From the NCBI GenBank assembly GCA_902806565.1, contig CADCXA010000055.1, forward strand, positions 124,001 through 188,000: a DNA stretch of 64,000 nt, given 5' to 3'. The notes below the pieces were generated by a model. The model saw nothing but the letters and a program-made list of their open reading frames with translations. It did no database searches and was not told the origin of the DNA. Positions 55,265-64,000 of the stretch are shown piece by piece; position 1 is the stretch's first letter, and each line of letters starts with the position of its first letter. Source of the stretch: Hypoxylon rubiginosum. Its lineage: Eukaryota; Ascomycota; Sordariomycetes; Xylariales; Hypoxylaceae. The translations under genes and the position numbers were made by a program.

Positions 55265-56715
55265 ATGGCACCCACTCCGACCAAGTACGTGCTGTTGTCG
55301 CTGCCTCTCAGCACCTTCGACACAAGTGACAAACAAGAAGCCCTCGACTCTCTCAAGGCCACCATCACATCCGACAATGGAACCGTCTTACCGTACCCCG
55401 TCCCCAACTTTAAGATAGGAACACTGGATGCCTTAGTCCAGCAGGCCGACGACTTGGTCAAGCTCGACTCGGCTTGCGAGGGGGTGGTGAACAAGGTCGG
55501 CGACGCATTGCGCACCTTGTACGAGGGCAACGACGAAAAAGCTTCCCAACAAAAGATGGTCAACGATAGTACGTGGTACTTTTATCATGCCTTTGACTTG
55601 ATAGCCTGTTGACCAGCTTGTAGAACCCACTGATCAATATCTTCGCACCTTTTCCTGGAACAAAGTCCGCTATAGAGCCGACAGGCCTGTGGGGGAACTC
55701 GTTGATATCTTGCAAAAGGTATATCTCGCTACCTCGCATATTTCACCGGATTTAATAGATCGCCTATGCTAATATTGGGTTCTCACCGGTAGGAATTGGC
55801 GACAGTCGACAACGATGTCAAGGGGAAGTTCAGCCAATACAACCAGGTCAAAGCGAATCTTGCGTCTCTACAAAGGAAACAAACGTAAAGCACCCCTGAA
55901 TAAATATCATATTACGGCCAACTCTCGAAGTCAGCGCTAACCTTACTTAAACAGTGGTAATCTTGCTACCAAGTCGCTTACGCCGATTGTCAACCCGTCC
56001 CTACTAGTACAAGACTCCGAATACCTCGAAACACATCTAATCGCCGTTCCGACCAATCTTAAGAAGGATTACCTTAAGAGCTACGAGACCCTCGCGCCCA
56101 TGGTGGTCCCTCGATCGTCCATACAGGTTGCGCAAGACGACGAATTCATTCTGTTTGCCGTTACCACATTCAAGAAGCACAGCGCCGAGTTCCAGCAAAA
56201 GTGCCGAGAGCAGAAATGGACACCCCGTCAGTATAAGTATGTTGAGGGTGGCAAGGAGGAAGAGCAGAAGGAGTTGGATCGCGTCGCCCGAGAAGAAAAG
56301 AAGGTCTGGGGCGAGGCTTTGCGGCTGACTCGCACGGGATGGAGCGAGAGCGTCATGGTATGGGCACACATAATGGCCCTCCGCGTCTTTGTCGAATCCG
56401 TACTGCGCTACGGTCTGCCGCTGGAATTCGTGTCCGCCCTTGTACTGGTAGGCGCACTCCTAAATTTCCCTTGCGCCGGTGTATTCTATGCTAACTCGGT
56501 TCCGACAGACAAACCCGAAGCTAGTGAAAAAGGTAAAGACGGCACTAGACTCATCCTACTCATACCTGGGCGGAAATGCGTTCGGAAGGGACAAGAGAGG
56601 AAGGATTACGAAAGACGACGCCGCGCTCACGTCAGAGATGGCGGCAGCTGGGCTAGGGCACGCTGGGGACGGCAACGAGTACACGGCATACGTATACTAC
56701 GAGTTCGAACTATAG
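55265..56715 (+). CDS. VMA5: V-type ATPase subunit C
   Basis: Five exons: 55265-55568, 55624-55718, 55793-55884, 55955-56447 and 56509-56715, giving 396 residues, the usual length for Vma5. Conserved blocks include KYVLLSLPLSTFDTSD, QYLRTFSWNKVRYRADRPVG, KSLTPIVNPSLLVQDSEYLE, the C-terminal LRVFVESVLRYGLPLEFVSA, and the end AYVYYEFEL. Subunit C belongs to the peripheral V1 sector and bridges the stator stalks with subunit a. It is released when V1 detaches from Vo upon glucose loss, so it is a control point of vacuolar acidification. The four introns are short and GT-AG. A canonical AATAAA lies 234 bases past the stop at 56949-56954. Confidence 0.96.
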
Positions 56716-56948
56716 ACAGTAGCATACAAGCAGCAGCAGCTAATTCAGTAGGTTGGCGTTTTCGTGGGCGGAACAACTGTCACGGCTTAGCATCCCCCGG
56801 GAAGAAAAAGGGGGCTTCGAATTGTCATATCATATCATATCGCACGCACAACATGGGGTTTTTCTGTGTACATTCTTCAAAGGCACCAAGTCTATTGCAG
56901 GTCTACCTGTCTCCCGTCCCGCCTCTGTTCTACAGCGACATAGTTTTT

Positions 56949-56954
56949 AATAAA
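56949..56954 (+). terminator. Possible VMA5 polyadenylation signal
   Basis: AATAAA in AT-rich context 234 bases after the VMA5 stop and just before the convergent APS kinase stop. Fungal poly(A) signals are loose, so this is only suggestive. Confidence 0.35.
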
Positions 56955-57016
56955 GCATCACGCGCATGAGTGCCCAACCCTAGAACCTTTACCCCCCCCC
57001 ATCTACTAACCCAACC

Positions 57017-57949
57017 TCACGAAGCGAGGCCGGCGGTACCGACACTACCAGCAGCCTCGGCAGGGGTAAGAGCAATAGACGTCTTGGTGGGGATCAAGGC
57101 CTTCTCCTCGAGCCACTTCACGATCTGGGCGACGCACTCCTCAACGGAGCTCTCGTGGGTCTTGATGACGATCTCGGGCTTGTCGGGGGCCTCGTAGGGG
57201 CTGCTGATGCCGGTGAACTCCTTGATCTCGCCGGCGCGGGCCTTCTTGTAGAGGCCCTTGGGGTCGCGCCGCTCGGCGACCTCGAGGGGCACATCAACAT
57301 AGACCTCCACAAACGGAAGCGGCTCTTCATCGCTGTTCTGGGCCGCGGCGGCGTGCAGGTCGCGGGCGAGCTGGCGGTCGGCGCGGAAGGGGGAGATGAA
57401 GGAGGTGATGGCGACGGTGGCCGAGTCGGCGAAGAGCTTGGCGACCTCGCCGATGCGGCGGATGTTCTCCTGGCGGTCGGCCTCGCTGAAGCCCAGGTCC
57501 CGGTTCAGGCCGAAGCGGACGTTGTCGCCGTCGAGCCGGTACGCGGCCACGCCGAGGTGCAGCAGGTGCTGCTCGAGCGCCGTCGCCACCGTCGACTTGC
57601 CGCTCGCCGACAGGCCCGTGAGCCAGAGCGTGAAGCCCTTCTGGCCCCGGTGCTCGGCGCGCTCGCGCCGCGACAGGGACGGGTGCCAGGTTATGTTGCT
57701 GAGGGGGAAGAGAGAGGGGTGGTGTTAGCTGTTTGAGTACCTCATGTTTTCTATTCTCCAAGCCCCTTTTCTCTTTTTACACATTTACACCCTCCAATTG
57801 GCTTGCGTATGTACGCCATTGGCGTTATCCATTGGGCGTCTGCATAGATCTGATCTCGATCGCAAAGGCGCATCGAATGGAGAGGATATGGCGGGGGAGG
57901 GGCAGAGAAAAAAAGATTATAGGAAAATGCAGGGTACTTACGTTGCCAT
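57017..57949 (-). CDS. MET14: Adenylylsulfate (APS) kinase
   Basis: Two exons: 57949-57942 (8 bases, ATGGCAAC) and 57698-57017, giving 229 residues. The intron of 243 bases is long for this window. The Walker A loop GLSASGKST is at residues 31-39. The APS-binding segment ([20 protein letters not shown]), the loop [10 protein letters not shown], and the [18 protein letters not shown] block follow in the normal order. The enzyme phosphorylates adenosine 5'-phosphosulfate with ATP to make PAPS in the cytosol, the second step of sulfate assimilation toward cysteine and methionine. The spliced start [20 protein letters not shown] matches fungal APS kinases. The C-terminal tail after about residue 205 is variable. 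No clear Met4/Cys3-type sulfur-control site was seen upstream. Confidence 0.95.
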
Positions 57950-58868
57950 CTTCTAATTTTGACAGTACAGCTATTCACTATAGGAGTTGATATTTACCAG
58001 CTCAAACTGTAAGGACACAAGTAGGTCAGAATTAGAGTACAAGGAGAAGGTAAACAATTAGAAAGTTCTCGTAGGAAAAATTAATGTTGTTTTACTTTCT
58101 TAGGTACAGCCTTTAGACTCAAGCGTACCCGTAGCCGCAGCGGGTATTAGTTATCGTTTAGGATATCGGTAGTCGGATGACGTGCTTCCATCAAGCGCCG
58201 ATTCGCACTTGTTTGTTTAACTTGGCAAGACCTAGGTAAGACTTTCTCTCAATGACAGGCTTAAAATATGCCGATTATATAAATTAGGTAGAGACCTTAT
58301 TTTATCTTGAGTTAAAATGTAATCTTTTCTCATATACTCAAAAAGGAGTTTGTACCTTTAAGCTGAACGCGTCATCTACTTGCGGTACGTAATGGACCTG
58401 GCACACTAAGAAGAATATCTGGATCATTGCTATATCCCCGGTTCTCTTCGAACTAGCCTGTTAGTTATGATTTCCTATACTATGAAAAGGGGGCGAACAT
58501 CGAATTAGATCTCTATTTCTAAAATTGAATGAACTGCTCGTCTTTTCATACCGTCAATCATCAGTCCAGTCAGTCCCATTGTCCCGGTACACCAATCGTA
58601 ACACTGTGCCTATGAAGTGCGTGCAAGTTAAGATATTGATTCGAAGGGCTTCGACAACTCCCTTATCTAAGCCGATATAAGCAACCAGAAAGCCTGAGCC
58701 GGCGGAAAATATATAGAAACACGCCCTTAAGCCTTAGGTAGCTAACTCCGTGGAAGGCATCCCCTGCCTTGCCTGTCGTCTATCCCGATCTAGTCAAGTT
58801 TATCCGTAATGGTCTATCGACCGTACTCAAGTCGTGGGGTATACATTCATCATCATCTATACGCCGCG
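57950..58868. other. APS kinase promoter and thioesterase 3' flank
   Basis: No gene or repeat recognised. AT-rich at 58020-58110 and 58260-58340. Confidence 0.5.
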
Positions 58869-59839
58869 TTAGTCGTTCCAGGCTTCTAATGAGTTCCAAG
58901 ATTGGCATCTACTAACCGCAGCTTGTTTCGGCGAGACAAACAACGCCGTTGCCTCCGCGAGCACCACCGGCTCCTCGCCTTCGCCTACCAGGGTCTCGAT
59001 GCGGCCCTCGACCCAGGCCTTACGTCCCTCTACCTTCGTCGTGGTAGCCTTGAGGACTATGTAAGATCCCGCCGGCGCCGGGGCGCGGTAGTTGATGTTG
59101 AGGTTGGCGGTCATGCCCACCTTGTGGGGCAGCGCCGCGAAGCAGCACCGCGCGAGGCCCTCGTCGAGCAGGGTCGCGAGCAGCCCGCCGTGGATGATGC
59201 CCGGGTGGCCGCACAGCTCGTGGCCCAGGTACGAGATGGACACGAGGGACTTGCCGCCGCTCTCGGCGAAGATGACGGGCGGCACGACGATCCGGTTGGT
59301 CCCCAGCAGCGTGCCGCCCGTGAGGTTGTAGTCCCGGAAGGGGGGCGGGATCTTGAGGTGCGGCCTCGACTCGGCGAAGCTCTCCTTGGTCCGCATCGCC
59401 AGGGTGAGCGGGTGGCTGTCGATGAACGCCTCGACCTCGCGCTCCTGCTCCGTCTCCGGCGCGAACATGGCGAGGGTCTCCTCGTCCGTCGGCGGGTTCA
59501 TGAGGCCGCTGACGGCCGGCATGGCCGGGATCGATCCCATGACGATCCCGAGAGACGTGAAGACTATTCCGATGGCGACGAAGGAGACGGCGCGGCGTAG
59601 GAATGAGCGATGAGGCGGTAGCGACGGATCTTGCGGCAGTGTTACGTTAGAACTAAGGAGCGAATATAGGGAGGATGGCCTCGAAGGGAATTCGTACCTG
59701 GAATAGGGGCTGTGCTGACAAAGCGACAAGGCAGAGGCCGACGACTCGGACCCAGGGCGACACGCGCATTTATACGCGGGTTAGCAGTAAGCCGACGGTA
59801 GCGCACCACCTGGGCCAAGACGTTTCGTGCGGTGGACAT
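58869..59839 (-). CDS. Membrane-anchored hotdog thioesterase-like protein
   Basis: Two exons, 59839-59698 and 59629-58869, 300 residues. The N-terminus is basic and Ser/Arg-rich (MSTARNVLAQVVRYRRLTAN), as in a mitochondrial presequence. One membrane segment follows at about 58-80 (VSFVAIGIVFTSLGIVMGSI). Residues 150-285 form a PaaI-type hotdog fold with the signature GHPGIIHGGLLATLLDEGLA and the strand TANLNINYRAPAPAGSYIVL. Such proteins hydrolyse acyl-CoA thioesters. This membrane-anchored fungal form belongs to the UPF0644/Fmp10-like group, probably on the mitochondrial inner membrane, with unknown substrate. The last residues after SPKQAA differ from anything I can align. A 31-base intron could be drawn there but is too short to be credible. 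Confidence 0.87.
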
Positions 59840-61068
59840 GATTTTGGGATAGTGGCCGAGTGGGCCGGCGAAGCTATTCTGTAGCCAATTAGAGTAGAAC
59901 CTCGACTAGAATTGTCCTTAGCGACATATTCACAACCGTCGTTTGGATGCTATTGTTGAGGCTACGCAAGCCATGGAGGCTGGCAACTTACAGGTTCGCT
60001 TTTGCGGATTCGGATTTCCCAACGGATTTCGCTTTCGCTCCAGATCTTCCGCCAGACCGCTCTCGGCCCGGGGCACCACGGGGCCCACTTCTTACCAGAA
60101 ATGGAAGATACCGAGGTATCTCGCTTATGTAATCTGCCTAGGGATTGGATGGATAGGGGAAAAGATCTAACATTCCCCGGAGCATTCTCGCTGTTGTAAG
60201 ATTCGAATACTTACTCCGCCGGAGTTGATATCATTGGTGTTGTCTGCGGAATAAGAAGCTGGGTGTCTTACTATTCTGATAGATAACAAGTTCGACCATG
60301 CTTGCCATGTGCCACCTCGGATCACCCAACCTACCGGGCCCAACTAGTTCTACTGCTGCGTAGGTGACAAGATGAAGTACTTACACAGGTCTAGATCATT
60401 AAAACGGGGCGCATAGCTGTGATATGCAAGGGACACGAAACTTATAGTCATCATGAAGACCTATAAATGGATCTGTCTAGATGGTGTTTCAGAGCTGTTC
60501 TACACATAAGTCCTCAACTACTATGACGTCTATTCGGATGTGGCCTACTAGAAGTCTAAAATCAACAGGGAAACTGACAAACTGACAGCTAGGACTGGAT
60601 GCCGCTATACCCGCCTTCGCAGTCCACAGTCACGATCCCCGCTGTCTTAGTGTCTTGGTGGTCGAATAGCCACGACCAATCCAGCAGCAGAATTCCTATG
60701 TTCTATCAGGGCTCGATTTTATTATTATTCTTGGTCTGATATCCGATTGTAGCTGCTAGCTACGTAAGCACCCTGTCACTTTGGTCACCTCTGACGCAAG
60801 TAAATAGCCAAACTTGTGACATTCATGCAAATGATTTGATAGGCTGTCAATCACCTCTAACCTTGTAAAGTTGCCCAGATCCACCACCCCATGCTCGAGT
60901 GATCTCTGTACTTGTACACGGAATATAAAATCAAGCGATCTTGAACTAAAATCTCTAGTCTAGGGAGCTTTAACAAGTCCAACATCAAATCTTACAAAGG
61001 CCGAAATCAACTTATACCAGAAGATCAAATCAATCAATTACTCTAGAAGCAGAGTAGGGAATCATCAT
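59840..61068. other. Divergent promoter region, thioesterase / 150-residue protein
   Basis: 1.2 kb without a gene. Small overlapping frames at 59943-60199 look random. An ATT run at 60719-60729. Nothing else seen. Confidence 0.5.
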
Positions 61069-61713
61069 GGTAAGCAACATCGCATATCGTATCGCATACT
61101 CAATCTAGATCCATTTCTCTAAACAAATCGAACCAACCAGGCTTCCGCCGAAACTGTTGATCTCAACGAGTACCACCCTCCCAAGGAGGAGTCCCTGAAA
61201 GCATTCAGCGAGATCGAGACGGAGCTGAAGAAGACGCTGCTACACATGAAGCACACATACCGAAGTATGCCCCCCCTAGCCCCCCCTTTCCCCTTAACTT
61301 TACCCCTCTTCCCTTCCTTTCCTCCTTTACCCCTACCCAGCTAGTAAGTAGCGACAAGGCTTACGACTCCCTCCCCTCTTCCCGCAGAGCACGAGCCCGA
61401 GTACTTCGCCGCCGTGCAGTCGCTAAGCGACGCGGACCTGACGTCGTTCTCATCGTCGGACCTCGAGGGCGTCCGCGTCGGCCTCTCGGCCTACGGGTTG
61501 CACCTGTTCGGCAAGGTGCGCATCCCCGCCATGCCCGACTCCGGCCCGGCCTACGTCCACTTCCGGGCTTTCATCGGCGGCGACGGCCACGACGAGCCCG
61601 GCGTCGCCACGCTGCACAGCATTCACACCGAGGATAAGGAGGAGCCCGACGGCGGTAGGACGTACCGGGCTATCTTCACCAAGGACGACCCGCTCGAGTG
61701 GTTTGATACTTGA
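61069..61713 (+). CDS. Small protein of unknown function, 150 residues
   Basis: Three exons: 61069-61071 (ATG alone), 61141-61264 and 61388-61713. The frame closes exactly. I do not recognise the family. The first 45 residues (MASAETVDLNEYHPPKEESL, then a helix AFSEIETELKKTLLHMKHTY) are acidic and helical. The second half is a compact domain with helix (FAAVQSLSDADLTSFSSSDL) and strands (VRVGLSAYGLHLFGKVRIPA, AYVHFRAFIGGDGHDEPGVA), ending KDDPLEWFDT. There is no signal peptide or membrane segment, so it is probably soluble and intracellular. Intron 2 is very C-rich after its donor. The 3' end is 251 bases from the convergent MAK21 stop. Coding status is supported by the consistent splice model and the GC-rich third positions. 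Confidence 0.75.
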
Positions 61714-61963
61714 GCTGGTTCGAGTCGCCCGAGGTGGATGGATACGTGTCGTTACCGTGTACCTAGCATAGGTACTTAGGTAGTCTAGCGAATGTATAAT
61801 GATTGAATGAAATGAATTATCACATGTGTATAGCCTGCTTTTATTACATGACACTGGTACCGGAAGGGTATCTTAAATATAAGATTATCTATATTCCGCC
61901 AAAGAGACGAAAACCAGCCAGAGTCACTTGATATGAGATGGACATGATGACTTATTTCCCAGC

Positions 61964-64000
61964 TTATAAATCATCGTCATCATCTTGAGCGAGCATTTCC
62001 GCATAATCGTCAGCGGAGGCGAACATAGGAAGGTTCTTCAAAGCCTTTCTCCTCTTCTTGTGCTCCGACTCGGGCTTCTCGTCTGCCTCTTCCTCGGCGG
62101 CAGCCACTGGTTGGAGTTCATCCTCCTCGTCCTCGTCCTCTGTGTCATCCCAGAACTCAACACCACCCTCCTCTTCATCTTCGGATCCGTCTTGCTCATC
62201 TAATTCTGCCATCTGCTTCTTCAAATCCTCATCATCGTCAAGGCTCATCAAATCGTCAAAGTCCGCTTCGCTTTCTGATTCCCCTTCTACTTCTGGGCGT
62301 GACGCTACGAGCGCATCCCAGATTTCCTCTTCTGCTGCCTCCTCGGCGTCTTCACCATCTGCTGCTTCTTTGCCGGCCTTCGACTTCTTCCGTTCAGCTT
62401 GTTCAGACTTGCCTATCCTTGTGAAGTATTCGTGGAAGAATACGTCTTCCACAGCAACGTCCTCACTCTTCTTATTCCAGAATTCCGCCGAGTTCAATGA
62501 ACTTCCAGCAGCCTTGGCCGGCGGCTTGCTTGACAGCAAGATGTGGCCCTGGCCACCTGCAGCCACAGGTTGCATAATGGATATACCTTTGCCCGTATCG
62601 GCTGCCTTAGCATTGCGATAGACAAACTTGTCTAAGAATGCTATGAGTGTGTGGTTGGCTAATTCTGGCTTCTGAGTGGCGGTTGCCTTCTGTCCACTGA
62701 GCAGGCTCGACGCATAGACGTCCACGGAAGGGTGGTAATGTCTGAGAAACGGCAATATCTCCCAAAGACAACTGCGGTGGGCATTACTGTATTCGGGGTC
62801 TCTCTTCCGTCCATCGTAAGCATCCGCAGCCTTTGTAGGTTGGGACTCAACACCATCCACGACAGCATCGGTCGGTGCATCTGAAGCTACACCTGGTATC
62901 GTTTCATTCTCATCGTTCTCCTCTGGCTCGTTTATGAGCGTTTTCAAGTCGGGGAATGTGGTAGATAGATCGATTATGAGGTAAAGTATACCACAGACAA
63001 ATGAAGGCTGATGCAAGTTCAGTACTTGCAGCATCCTCTTCACAAATGCTTTCACGCGGCGAACATCTACGTCGGTCTTTAGACTCCGATATAGAAGATT
63101 GAGGTACAAGGCCTGTTTAGAAGAAGTGATAAGGCGAGGGTCCAATAACGACTCGTAAAGTGTCCGGTAGAATCTGTCGGTGGCAAGATGCCGGGTAGCT
63201 GATAGCTGTTGAATAAGCATGAGAGCTTGGATACTCGTGTTGAAATTGGACGAATGGGTGATGCGGAATAGCGTATCAAGATGCGATTCAAGTCTGGTAA
63301 AAGTTAGCATTGCTACATTAAGTCATGTCAGGCTAGACGATAACACATACGTGGACTGTTCGGCCTGTGAAAATGGTACAGCTCGATTCACTCCAGTGAG
63401 AATTGCGGAAACAAGCTTTTCAGCTGCTTCTCGATCGCTCGAGGCAGTCTGGTCCTTATCCTCGCCCTTCTTCGGTTCGCTGGGTCTCTTCTGGTGTTTC
63501 CGCTTATCCCTTTTGGAAGCCTCAGGGATTCCCTCGTGTTGAATGAGTTCGCCGCTCTTGAGCAAGGCCACGAAGAGACCAAAGTAGATATTAAGCAAAG
63601 AGTCCGCAATCTGGGGCTCTTTAGTGCTCAATATAGTTTGGTTTAGTGTATTGATGGCGTAGTACTTGGCACGGATATGCTGCCCAGGTCGAAATAGGAT
63701 GTCCTGTTCAACATTGCGAACGACTACCTGCTTCATCCCGGGATGGGTGTTCAGGAGCTGAAGGAGCAGATAGGAAGCTCTCGACGCAATTTTACGATCG
63801 CGATCGCCGAGCTTATTTACTAGAAGGCGTAGTAGGTTGGATTCTTGCTCAGGCTTGTCTTTCAATAAGGCAAATACGAGATCGACAGCCTTGGTTCGAG
63901 CATACTCAACTTCGTCATCGCACCAGACCTCGATATTTTGAATGATCTTGAAATAAGACTCCTTCAGCCAGTCCTCGAAAATCCACGAGATGAGGTGTTC
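61964..64000 (-). CDS. MAK21: Mak21/Noc1 ribosome biogenesis factor (partial)
   Basis: C-terminal part only; the frame is open to the right edge, so the 5' end lies beyond 64000. Visible exons: 64000 to about 63351 and 63293-61964, together about 659 residues. HEAT-like helical blocks of the CBF/Mak21 family are clear: EHLISWIFEDWLKESYFKII, LLVNKLGDRDRKIASRASYL, LFRPGQHIRAKYYAINTLNQ, SHLDTLFRITHSSNFNTSIQ, VDVYASSLLSGQKATATQKP. The family's FLDKFVYRNAK and the strongly acidic Asp/Glu C-terminal tail are also present. Mak21 (Noc1) pairs with Noc2 in the nucleolus and accompanies early pre-60S particles. The intron (GTATGT donor, CAG acceptor) is about 57 bases long. Confidence 0.95.

Noticed and set aside
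57155..57736. 193-codon plus-strand frame
   Set aside because: Antisense shadow of the APS kinase exon; no recognisable domain.
58869..58935. 31-base intron near the thioesterase C-terminus
   Set aside because: A GTTAGT...TAG pair exists, but 31 bases is too short for a fungal intron, and the unspliced frame ends cleanly.
58902..59600. 232-codon plus-strand frame
   Set aside because: It is the antisense of the thioesterase exon in GC-rich DNA, has Arg/Ala/Gly-rich random composition and no family resemblance.
62058..62621. Serine-rich 187-codon plus-strand frame
   Set aside because: Antisense of the Asp/Glu-rich tail of MAK21; GAT/GAG codons read backwards give Ser and Leu.

Overview
The window is nuclear DNA of a filamentous ascomycete (Pezizomycotina, most probably a Sordariomycete; the order cannot be fixed from sequence alone). 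The evidence is short GT-AG introns, mostly 50-140 bases with CTAAC-like branch points, pyrimidine-rich promoters and leaders, gene spacing of about 1 gene per 3 kb, and protein families typical of that group: a Kex2-processed GPI-type cysteine-rich surface protein, a paxillin-like LIM protein, and the filamentous-fungal forms of Npr3 and Vps37. I rebuilt splice structures by hand for 20 genes plus one small single-exon gene. Exon lengths sum to whole codons in every multi-exon model. No rRNA, tRNA, CRISPR array or intact transposon was recognised.

Layout. 1-2.1 kb: SFT2 (Golgi traffic), then 5.7 kb of gene-free DNA leading into an intronless bHLH regulator (7.8-9.4 kb). 10.3-15.2 kb: NPR3 (TORC1 control), a small zinc-ribbon-like ORF in an AT-rich patch, and a GPI-type secreted protein, all on the minus strand. 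16.2-22.2 kb: COX19, a fused succinyl-CoA-ligase-like gene, and a convergent monocarboxylate-type MFS transporter. 24.2-28.4 kb: LIM protein and SUMO. 30.3-36.2 kb: CMC4, NUP84/NUP107 and VPS37, all on the plus strand. 38.5-39.7 kb: an orphan protein, followed by a 7.2 kb gene-poor stretch. 46.9-53.0 kb: F-box protein and a convergent AT-hook protein. 55.3-64 kb: VMA5, APS kinase, a membrane-anchored hotdog thioesterase, a 150-residue orphan, and the C-terminal part of MAK21, which runs off the right edge.

Most genes are unrelated housekeeping genes, so the window is not an obvious biosynthetic cluster. The best candidate for something new is the gene at 17395-20084. It joins a complete succinyl-CoA ligase alpha subunit, with its phospho-histidine, in one polypeptide to a beta-like half. 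That half has lost the ATP-grasp lysine, the glycine loop and the Mg-binding residues, but keeps the C-terminal CoA-ligase motifs. It lies tail to tail with a carboxylate-type transporter. Also of interest are a four-exon CMC4 with an ATG-only first exon and a 13-base microexon, a bHLH domain whose loop is expanded by about 60 residues, a LIM domain interrupted in its second zinc module, and sharp GC steps inside several genes.
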